From NCBI GenBank assembly GCA_017444065.1, contig JAFSXJ010000075.1, positions 1-48,511 on the forward strand: a DNA stretch of 48,511 nucleotides, given 5' to 3'. The position numbers were made by a program, and so were the translations under genes. Shown here piece by piece: positions 16,683 through 24,574 of the stretch (its first letter is position 1; each line of letters begins with the position of its first letter). Below the pieces are notes generated by a model. The model was not told where the DNA came from. It saw only the letters and a list, made by a program, of their open reading frames with translations, and made no database searches. The DNA is from Paludibacteraceae bacterium (GTDB lineage: Bacteria; Bacteroidota; Bacteroidia; Bacteroidales; Paludibacteraceae).

Positions 16683-18550
16683 TGATAACCAACAGCCTTG
16701 CCATATTATCCCTTGTGCTTGCCATCATCTGGTTGGTGCCGATGATTTGCCGTAAGATTCACGTGCCTGCTATCGTGGGGTTCATCGTGGTCGGCATAGC
16801 CATCGGCGAGCATGGTTTCGGGCTGATAGGGTCGAACACAACCATTGACGTACTTGGCAAGATGGGCATGCTATATATTATGCTCCAGGCAGGTATAGAG
16901 ATTGACCTGAACGATTTCCGTCAGTACCGTCGCGGTGCAGTTGTGTTCGGAGTTTATACGTTCCTTATTCCGTTTATGCTGGGGTTGCTTATCGCGCGCG
17001 TGATAGGCATGTCGTGGCAGACGAGCACCCTGCTGGGCGCGATGTTCGGCAGTCATACGTTGATGACGTATCCTATTGTTAACCGCTATGGCATCCAGCA
17101 ATCCGCCGCGGTGAACATGACTGTTGGCGCAACAATGCTTGCCATCACCTTGTCACTGCTCGTGCTGGCGGTGCTGAAAAGCAAGTTGCTGGCCGGCGAT
17201 GGTTGGGCATATTGGTGGACACTGGCGGGCAAGACCGCCCTGTTAGGGATAGTCACTTTTGTCTGTTTCCCGAAGATTGCGCAGTGGTTCTTCCGCCACA
17301 AGCAGGACACCGCGGCAGGCTTTGCTATGGTGATGCTGATGCTTGTGGTTAGTGCCGGTCTGGCTGATTGGGCAGGATTGGAAGGCATACTCGGCGCGTT
17401 CCTCTGCGGTGTGGCGCTGAATCGCCGGGTACCGAACCTCTCGCCGCTGATGGGCAGAATTAACTTTGTAGGCAATACGATATTCGTTCCGCTGTTCCTG
17501 CTGGGCGTAGGAATGATGATTGATGTGCGTCTGGTAGTGGCAGGCTGGGGTACTGTGATTGTGGCTACAGTGATGATATTGACGAAGTTCGCCGGCAAAT
17601 GGCTTGGAGCATGGGCTGCACAGAAGACCTATCGTCTCTCGTCATTGGACAGAGAACTTATGTTCGGCCTTACGCACGCCACCGCTGCAGGTACGCTTGC
17701 CATCGTTACGATAGGCTATAAGGTCGGCTTGTTCGACATCACCATACTTAACGGCACGATTGTGATGATTCTGGTGCTATGCACTACCGCATCGTTCGTG
17801 ACCGAGCATGCAGCCAAAGAGCTGGCATTGCAGGAGGAAGCCCGATTGGAGAGCGAGCGCACGGAGGACCAGTGGCTCGTTATGCAGGTAGCCGAGCAGA
17901 AGGACGATGCCCTGCTCAGCATATCATCGCTCAGCCAGTTGCCCGAACCGGAGTTCGTCACTGCCGTTGATTGGCAGGACGCCGAGCAGTTCGTAGAGCG
18001 TTCGGGCAAATCCGTGGTCATCTACCACGAGCACCAGCCGCTGAACACCATCAATCGCCTTGTAGTAGCTGTGCCCCGTTACGCCGAGAAGGAACGTGAC
18101 TTCATCTCCTGTTTCGGTCAGATACGCCGCTTGAGTAGCCAAATAGGTGCGAAGGTCGTGTTCTACTGCAATAACGACACCAAGCGACCGCTGCAGGCAC
18201 TTTGCGCCCGCCCGGGTAAGTATCTGAGTGCCTCGTATCGCGAGCTCAGCGACTGGGAAGATGTGCTGCAGATAGCTAAGCAGATTCGTCGTGACGATAT
18301 GCTCGTGCTCGTGCAGGCAAGGCATGCGACGCCCAGTTACAACCCGCTGTTCGCGCAAGTGCCGCGCATGCTGCAGGAGTTCTTCGGCAGGCACAGCACG
18401 CTGCTGCTCTATCCGGAGCAGAGCACGCATGCCGAGGGACAGGATCTGCTCCTCACCGACCTGCCGCAACCGTCTGCTATATGGCGGCTCGTCAGCGGTG
18501 TGAAAGAGTGGCTGTTCACCTTCTGGCGCAAACCGCAAGCACGCAAATAA
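16682..18550 (+). CDS. Cation/proton antiporter, CPA2 family, with USP-like cytosolic C-terminus
   Basis: 622 residues. Residues 1-~385 hold about 12 hydrophobic segments starting with 'NSLAILSLVLAIIWLVP' and the family block 'VPAIVGFIVVGIAIGEHGFG', as in Kef/NapA-type exchangers. Mid-membrane features include 'MFGSHTLMTYPIVNRYG' and 'GILGAFLCGVALNRRVP'. After ~390 an acidic linker leads to a soluble domain whose alternating strands and helices ('INRLVVAVPRYAEKE', 'DDMLVLVQARHATPSYN') resemble a universal-stress-protein fold, probably a regulatory module. It exchanges Na+ or K+ for protons across the inner membrane; ion choice cannot be told. It is the last gene of the three-gene unit. Confidence 0.88.
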   Translation: MITNSLAILSLVLAIIWLVPMICRKIHVPAIVGFIVVGIAIGEHGFGLIGSNTTIDVLGKMGMLYIMLQAGIEIDLNDFRQYRRGAVVFGVYTFLIPFMLGLLIARVIGMSWQTSTLLGAMFGSHTLMTYPIVNRYGIQQSAAVNMTVGATMLAITLSLLVLAVLKSKLLAGDGWAYWWTLAGKTALLGIVTFVCFPKIAQWFFRHKQDTAAGFAMVMLMLVVSAGLADWAGLEGILGAFLCGVALNRRVPNLSPLMGRINFVGNTIFVPLFLLGVGMMIDVRLVVAGWGTVIVATVMILTKFAGKWLGAWAAQKTYRLSSLDRELMFGLTHATAAGTLAIVTIGYKVGLFDITILNGTIVMILVLCTTASFVTEHAAKELALQEEARLESERTEDQWLVMQVAEQKDDALLSISSLSQLPEPEFVTAVDWQDAEQFVERSGKSVVIYHEHQPLNTINRLVVAVPRYAEKERDFISCFGQIRRLSSQIGAKVVFYCNNDTKRPLQALCARPGKYLSASYRELSDWEDVLQIAKQIRRDDMLVLVQARHATPSYNPLFAQVPRMLQEFFGRHSTLLLYPEQSTHAEGQDLLLTDLPQPSAIWRLVSGVKEWLFTFWRKPQARK

Positions 18551-18684
18551 TACATCCATGCTGTCATAGGCTGGGTACACAAAGAATATAAAATACAGAC
18601 GCTCTGTCCGTCTTGTTAAAGACGTGCAATAAGATGACATTTCAACGTTGTTTTTTAATGAATTGATAACATACAAATTGATAT

Positions 18685-20625
18685 ATGGCAAGAGAACACG
18701 TATATGAGGATCAGGATGGCAAGCCGTTACCATACCCGTGGATTATCAACACAATGCTTTGGCTCGTCGGTGGCAGTCAGACGCTCCGCCTGAAAATGCA
18801 CAGTCGCCATCCACGACATTCCGCGGAAATAACCTTGCGCAACATCCTATCTGTGGCGAAGGATACGGTCTATGGCAAGGAACACCACTTCGACACTATC
18901 CTGCACGCCACGTCTACTGAGGACTTCTTTCTACTGTACCAGCAGCTCGTGCCGGTGAATGAGAGTTTTGAGACTCTTCGCCCGTACATAGAGCGTCATA
19001 AGAATGGCGAGACTGACATCCTTTTCCCGGGAAAGCCGGATATGTATGCAACAACCTCCGGAACGACGAGCGAACCCAAATGGGTTCCGATGACACATAA
19101 GTACTTGAAGGATGTTTATGGCAAAATGTCACACGTCTGGACTTGGAACTTCGTCAAGCACCGCAGCCGTATCTTTGGCGGACATATCTTCCCTATCGTC
19201 GGCAAAGAGGTCGAGGGCTACGCGCCCGACGGTACGCTCTACGGAAGCGTGAGCGGTGTGCTGGTGCGAGACATTCCGCCAATCATCAAAAAGCACTATG
19301 TCGCTCCGGCAGCCGTGATGTCCATACCTGACTATGCCTCACGGAACTATGCGTTGATGCGGCTCGCACTACAGCACCGTGATGTGACACTCTGGGCTAC
19401 GGCAAATCCGTCAACCATCCTCGAACTGATGCGCACTGTGGATGAACATGCTGAGGAACTGATTATAGATATAGCCCACGGAACGCTGTCTGAGAAGTTT
19501 GATATACCTGAAGAAATCCGTGAGACACTACGCCCGTATATTTTTGCCAAACCCGAGCGTGCACAGGAACTTAAACTCTTGTTGCAGAAATACGGACGAT
19601 TGATTCCGAAGGATTACTGGCCGTGGTTGCAGTATCTCTCTACCTGGAAGTGCGGCAACACGAAGATTTACATGGACAAATACATGGACGCCTTCAATTG
19701 GAATCAAACCTACTATCAGGAACTGGGATATATTGCCACCGAGTGCCGTTTCGGTTTCTCGCTTGACGAGACGAACGAGAGCGTCTTGTTCCCACATTTC
19801 CATTACTATGAGTTTGTGGCGGAGGACGAACTGGACAAACCTAACAAACATTTTCTGCAGATTGACGAACTGGAACTTGGCAAGCGTTATTGCGCGTATG
19901 TCACTACGTATTCAGGTCTATATCGCTACAATATGAACGATCTGGTGGAGGTTGGAGGTCATTATTACCAGACGCCTACCGTACACATGATTAGCAAGGT
20001 CAACGGCATCGTATCAATGACCGGCGAGAAACTCTATGAGCCTCAGTTCATTCAGGCGGTGAAAGAGGCTGAGAAGGAAACGAAGTGCAAGACGAAGTTC
20101 TTTGTCGGCTTTGCCGATGTGGAGGAGAGTCTGTATCATTTCTACTTCGAGTTTGCTGACGAACAGATACGTCAGGAGCAGGCTGACGCGTTTGCCAAGG
20201 TCGTGGACGAGCATCTGCAGAAGATTAACATCGAGTACGAAGCCAAGCGTTCGTCGTTCCGTTTGCACGAACCCAAAGCCCATATCTTGCAGTCCAATGC
20301 CTATGCACGTTTCAAAACAGCTTGTCTGAAGGACGGCTTCCGTGACGGACAGTTCAAATTCAACCTGCTCATGCAGGACGAGATGCGGCGACGTAAGTTC
20401 ACTTTCATCGAGAAACTGCAAGAAGGCCAGCTCAGTCAGGCTATTATGGAGAAAGCCAACGAGTGGGATGAGCGCATGAAGAAGAACCGCGCCGAGCGAG
20501 CTAAACGGCGTGAGAACCGGCGTGAAGCACGTCAAGAGCGGCGCCAGACAAGGCGCGCCCGCCGAAGTAGCAAAGTTGAAACCGTATCACCGAAACCGGA
20601 AACCAAAGAGGAATCGAAAGAGTAG
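18685..20625 (+). CDS. GH3-family adenylate-forming enzyme with Arg-rich C-terminal tail
   Basis: 646 residues. The family is the bacterial branch of the plant GH3 auxin-responsive proteins, which adenylate a carboxylic acid and usually transfer it to an amine. The ATP-binding loop 'YATTSGTTSEPKWVPMTHKY' lies near residue 115, and a later 'YSGLYRYNMNDLVEVGGHYY' carries the Y-R-Y-x-x-x-D adenosine-binding block. 'VNGIVSMTGEKLYE' precedes the mobile C-terminal lid. The last ~60 residues are an added, very basic tail of R/K/E repeats ('RAERAKRRENRREARQERRQ') ending in an acidic, proline-containing stretch, absent in plant enzymes. It may tether the protein to RNA or membranes. Substrates are unknown. 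The HAD gene follows 1 bp later. Confidence 0.85.
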   Translation: MAREHVYEDQDGKPLPYPWIINTMLWLVGGSQTLRLKMHSRHPRHSAEITLRNILSVAKDTVYGKEHHFDTILHATSTEDFFLLYQQLVPVNESFETLRPYIERHKNGETDILFPGKPDMYATTSGTTSEPKWVPMTHKYLKDVYGKMSHVWTWNFVKHRSRIFGGHIFPIVGKEVEGYAPDGTLYGSVSGVLVRDIPPIIKKHYVAPAAVMSIPDYASRNYALMRLALQHRDVTLWATANPSTILELMRTVDEHAEELIIDIAHGTLSEKFDIPEEIRETLRPYIFAKPERAQELKLLLQKYGRLIPKDYWPWLQYLSTWKCGNTKIYMDKYMDAFNWNQTYYQELGYIATECRFGFSLDETNESVLFPHFHYYEFVAEDELDKPNKHFLQIDELELGKRYCAYVTTYSGLYRYNMNDLVEVGGHYYQTPTVHMISKVNGIVSMTGEKLYEPQFIQAVKEAEKETKCKTKFFVGFADVEESLYHFYFEFADEQIRQEQADAFAKVVDEHLQKINIEYEAKRSSFRLHEPKAHILQSNAYARFKTACLKDGFRDGQFKFNLLMQDEMRRRKFTFIEKLQEGQLSQAIMEKANEWDERMKKNRAERAKRRENRREARQERRQTRRARRSSKVETVSPKPETKEESKE

Positions 20626-20626
20626 G

Positions 20627-21214
20627 ATGTTCACGCATATTACCATACCCGAGAATATTGCAGCAGTTGTGCTTGATTTGGATGGCACGATTTACTGCAA
20701 GCCTCAGATGGCACTATACATGTTTGCCAAGCAGTGGCGTCACTTGCCGTCACTCATCGCCGAACGCAGGTGGCGCAAAGCACAACGCAAGGCTTTGCGT
20801 GAAGGCACACAGATGCCACCGATGCCTGTGACCGAACACTGGTATAGAACGAGTTACCTGCCATCCATGGTGGACGTAATTGCCAAGCATTACAAGCCTG
20901 TACCGTGGCTTCAACAGCTGATGGACGAGTGCCGGCAAAGGCAAATACCTGTTCTTATACTTTCTGACTATGAGGCGGTTGCCGACAAACTTCGTGTTCT
21001 GGGCTTGCAGCCCGAAGCCTTCGACGCTATCCTCGCCTCAGCCGACTATGGCACCCTTAAACCCGACACGAAGTTAGGGGAAATATTGGCTACGCATATA
21101 TCAAAAAATGCTGCCGTAAATTGGCAGCAAGTCTTGTTTGTCGGCGACCGTCAGGATACAGACGGTCAGCTCGCTCAAGCTTTAGGGGCGCAGTTTATCC
21201 TTGTTCAATCTTAG
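20627..21214 (+). CDS. HAD-superfamily hydrolase
   Basis: 195 residues from the ATG at 20627, 1 bp after the GH3 stop; an upstream in-frame ATG (20510) falls inside GH3 and would add a basic leader read from another frame. HAD motifs are complete: motif I 'VVLDLDGTIYC' (nucleophile and acid/base Asp), motif II S in 'VLILSDYEA', motif III lysine in 'GTLKPDTKLGE', and motif IV 'VLFVGDRQDTDG'. It has a helical cap between motifs I and II. It is likely a phosphatase for a small phosphorylated metabolite. Its 3' end overlaps the convergent mfd gene by 20 bp. Confidence 0.88.
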   Translation: MFTHITIPENIAAVVLDLDGTIYCKPQMALYMFAKQWRHLPSLIAERRWRKAQRKALREGTQMPPMPVTEHWYRTSYLPSMVDVIAKHYKPVPWLQQLMDECRQRQIPVLILSDYEAVADKLRVLGLQPEAFDAILASADYGTLKPDTKLGEILATHISKNAAVNWQQVLFVGDRQDTDGQLAQALGAQFILVQS

Positions 21215-24200
21215 TGAGTAGATGGATTGCTCCGCCTATCGTCTTGACGCTCGAGATGGTTATGTACCGCTTGTGTGGTACTGATTTTATCTCCTCAGCC
21301 GTCAATCCTTTGGTGCGGATAGGCTCATCGTGGAACTGGCATCTATCCGGCTTGTTGAGTGCATACTGAATAAGTTTTGCGAATGCCTCGCTCTGATAAT
21401 ATGCGTTATTGTCCTGAGGCAGGTATAGTGCCATCCTCTCGCCTTTCAGCATGATTTTATCTATGCCCAAACGGCAGCAAATCCACCTCAGACGCATTAC
21501 GTCCAGCAGTGCGCGAGCTTGTTCGGGCAACGGACCGAACCGGTCAATAAGCCGTTTCTCATAGGCAGTAAGTTCCTGTTCGTTCCGCAGTGTATCCAGT
21601 TCGCGATATAAGGTGATGCGCTCGCTGATATTTTCGATATATTCCGGTGGGAAGTTAACCTGTAGGTCGCATTCGAACTGCGCATCGCTTATCCACTGAT
21701 GGACGTTAGCCATTGGCTCATGGCCGTTAGTCTCGTCTGCTTCCTTTTTAATGAGTCCTTCTTCTTCCTTTAACTCTTCCACGGCTTCATTCAGAATACG
21801 CTGGTAGGTTTCGTATCCCAAATCGGCGATGAAACCCGACTGCTCGGCACCTAACATATTTCCTGCGCCACGAATATCCAGGTCTTGCATCGCAAGGTGA
21901 AATCCTGAACCTAATTCGGCAAAGGTCGTGATAGCATCAATCCTGCGCCGTGCATCCGCTGTGAGCAGTTCACGTTCCGGCGTGATAAGATAGCAGTACG
22001 CCTTGCGATTGCTACGCCCGACACGTCCGCGCAGTTGGTGCAAGTCTGCCAGACCGTAGTGCTGTGCCGAGAAGATGAACATCGTGTTCACGTTCGGGAT
22101 GTCAATGCCGCTCTCGATGATGGTGGTGGAGATGAGAATATCGTAATCGTAATTGATAAAGTCTTCAAGACGTTGCGCCACTTCGTCGGCAGGCATTTGT
22201 CCGTGTGCAATCACGATACGTGCATCCGGACACAAGCGGTGAATGCGGTGCTCGATGCGCTCCAGCATCTCTATGCGGTTACATACGACAAATACCTGAC
22301 CGTTTCTCGCCAATTCATTGTCAATAGCCTCCTTGATTATATCCTCGTCATCAGGAGTGATGTTTTCTGTGATAACGGGGTAACGGTTCGGCGGCGGGGT
22401 GGTCATCACGCTCAGATCACGTGCTCCTAATAGCGAGAATTGCAATGTGCGTGGGATTGGCGTTGCGGTCAAGGTCAATACATCGATGTTCGTTCGAAGG
22501 CTCTTCAAACGCTCTTTGACCGCCACGCCAAACTTCTGTTCCTCGTCGATGATAAGCAGGCCTAAGTCGTGCCACTTGACCGACTTGCCGATGAGCTTGT
22601 GCGTACCAATGAGAATGTCAATCTTTCCCTCTGCCAGTTGGTCAAGTATCTCTTTAACCTCCTTGGGCGTCTTGGCGCGACTCAGGTATTCGACTTTGAC
22701 GGGGAAGTTCTGAAAACGTTCCTTGAATGTCGTGTAGTGCTGTAGCGCAAGTACCGTGGTCGGCACGAGCACCGCCACTTGCTTGCCGTCTGTTGCCACC
22801 TTGAATGCTGCACGCATGGCTATCTCCGTCTTGCCAAAACCGACGTCGCCGCAGATAAGCCGATCCATCGGTTGCGGACTCTCCAGATCATGCTTCACAT
22901 CCAGTGTGGCTTTGGCCTGATCAGGCGTATCTTCGTAGATAAATGATGCTTCCAGTTCATGCTGCATATATCCGTCGGGCGTGTATGCAAAGCCTTGTTG
23001 CTGTTTGCGCGCGGCATACAGGCGTATAAGGTCGCGCGCAATCTCTTTGACTTTGTCCTTTGTGCGCTCCTTCAGGCGCTCCCATGCTCCTGACCCCACA
23101 CGCGAAACGGTCGGCGCTGTTCCTTCCTTACCCTTATACTTGCTTATACGATGCAGGTTATGTATGCTTACGAATATGGTGTCGCCGTTGCGGTAGATGA
23201 GTTTGACCATCTCTTGCGGCTTGCCATTCACACCCGTGATGACAAGACCGCCGAACTTACCTATGCCATGATCGGAATGTACCACATAATCGCCTACCTG
23301 CAACTGGTTGATTTCCTTCAATGTCATCAATGCTTTACCTCTTCGCGCGTTATCAGAGGTCAGCGTTACACGATGATAACGCTCGAATATCTGGTGGTCG
23401 GTGTAGCAGACAATCTTCCGCCCGTGGTCTATCCAACCACTATGTAGCGTGTGGTCAACCGGCGTGAACAGTTCAGATTTGGCATCCATAATATCTGACA
23501 GCCGCTCATCGCTATCAGTCGGTATGGCGGTCATAATAGCCGACAGACGGTCGGTCTGCTTCTTATGGTCGGACAATATATATATGGTATAACCGCACGC
23601 CAGTTTTTCCGTCATATCCTGCATCAGCAGTTCAAATTGCTTGTGGAACAGTGGCTGAGGCAAGGTATCGAACGCAATGCGTGTGTATGTGTCGTACGAA
23701 CTCTTTGACCCAATCTCAATTGTTTGTTCCCATGGCTTGGCATCGTCATTGATGAGAGTCTCCTGCAGAGGCTTGAGATGGATGTTGTTTCCGATAAATA
23801 TTGTCTGCTCTGGAAGATATGCAGCCAGACTCACCTGTTCTGCACCCTCCTGCATGCGTACGATGGCAATCTCGTTGACGCGTTTGTCTGATAACTGTGT
23901 TTCAATGTCAAACGTACGAATGCTGTCTATCTCATCACCGAAGAAATCCAGACGGTAAGGATCGTCGGATACAAAACTATATATATCCACTATACCGCCA
24001 CGGATAGCAAATTGTCCGGGCTCGTAAACAAAATCCACTCGTTGAAATCCCAGATTCAGCAACCGTTGCGTCAGTGCAGCGATACTTATCTCATCGCCTG
24101 TGTGGAGCGTCATGCTGTTCTGCTTGAGTACATCCGGGGCAGATGACAGTTCGCTTAACGCTTCGGGATAAGTGATAACGCTCAGTTGCTTCGCTTCTTG

Positions 24201-24572
24201 TGCCAACGCGTTAAGTGTCTGTGTACGTTGAATAGCCATCGACTCGTCAATGGTTGACTGGCGCCTGCGGCGTGAGTGTGGAAAGAAGAGTAGGTGAGGG
24301 CTTGTGCCTGGCGCGGCTTCCGCTGTACCGCCGCCCAACGTGCGCAGGTCGGCGTAGAGGTACTGCGCTTCATCAGCATTGTCACAGACAATAAGATAGA
24401 CAGGATGCTTGTCGTCCTGTTCACGCAGGGCTGACAGCACAACAGCACGCATGCCTGCGTGCAACCCGGTAAGCAACAGATGTCCGGCATTACGCTGATG
24501 CAACTGCCCGACAATCACATCTATCTCCTTATGTCCGTCAATGAGACGTTGACGAAGTTCCTCTATTGTCAT
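21195..24572 (-). CDS. mfd: Transcription-repair coupling factor Mfd
   Basis: 1125 residues, full length. Mfd removes RNA polymerase stalled at DNA lesions and recruits UvrA. N-terminal UvrB-like domains precede the CarD-like polymerase-interacting domain ('LQVGDYVVHSDHGIGKFGG'). The RecG-like motor has Walker A 'GDVGFGKTEIAMR' around residues 575-587, the DEEQ box in 'LLIIDEEQKFGV', 'LTATPIPRTLQ', and 'TTIIESGIDIPN' with the 'QLRGRVGRS' motif VI. The C-terminal TRCF domain follows. Its start is 2 bp downstream of the pectinesterase-like gene's stop, so it is the distal gene of the long minus-strand operon. No terminator is visible at its 3' end, where it overlaps the HAD gene. Confidence 0.97.
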   Translation of the reverse strand: MTIEELRQRLIDGHKEIDVIVGQLHQRNAGHLLLTGLHAGMRAVVLSALREQDDKHPVYLIVCDNADEAQYLYADLRTLGGGTAEAAPGTSPHLLFFPHSRRRRQSTIDESMAIQRTQTLNALAQEAKQLSVITYPEALSELSSAPDVLKQNSMTLHTGDEISIAALTQRLLNLGFQRVDFVYEPGQFAIRGGIVDIYSFVSDDPYRLDFFGDEIDSIRTFDIETQLSDKRVNEIAIVRMQEGAEQVSLAAYLPEQTIFIGNNIHLKPLQETLINDDAKPWEQTIEIGSKSSYDTYTRIAFDTLPQPLFHKQFELLMQDMTEKLACGYTIYILSDHKKQTDRLSAIMTAIPTDSDERLSDIMDAKSELFTPVDHTLHSGWIDHGRKIVCYTDHQIFERYHRVTLTSDNARRGKALMTLKEINQLQVGDYVVHSDHGIGKFGGLVITGVNGKPQEMVKLIYRNGDTIFVSIHNLHRISKYKGKEGTAPTVSRVGSGAWERLKERTKDKVKEIARDLIRLYAARKQQQGFAYTPDGYMQHELEASFIYEDTPDQAKATLDVKHDLESPQPMDRLICGDVGFGKTEIAMRAAFKVATDGKQVAVLVPTTVLALQHYTTFKERFQNFPVKVEYLSRAKTPKEVKEILDQLAEGKIDILIGTHKLIGKSVKWHDLGLLIIDEEQKFGVAVKERLKSLRTNIDVLTLTATPIPRTLQFSLLGARDLSVMTTPPPNRYPVITENITPDDEDIIKEAIDNELARNGQVFVVCNRIEMLERIEHRIHRLCPDARIVIAHGQMPADEVAQRLEDFINYDYDILISTTIIESGIDIPNVNTMFIFSAQHYGLADLHQLRGRVGRSNRKAYCYLITPERELLTADARRRIDAITTFAELGSGFHLAMQDLDIRGAGNMLGAEQSGFIADLGYETYQRILNEAVEELKEEEGLIKKEADETNGHEPMANVHQWISDAQFECDLQVNFPPEYIENISERITLYRELDTLRNEQELTAYEKRLIDRFGPLPEQARALLDVMRLRWICCRLGIDKIMLKGERMALYLPQDNNAYYQSEAFAKLIQYALNKPDRCQFHDEPIRTKGLTAEEIKSVPHKRYITISSVKTIGGAIHLLTKIEQG

Positions 24573-24574
24573 TG

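Noticed and set aside
18609-18624. Hairpin CGTCTT-GTTA-AAGACG as a terminator of the antiporter gene
   Set aside because: The stem is only 6 bp and no T run follows it, so it is too weak to call.
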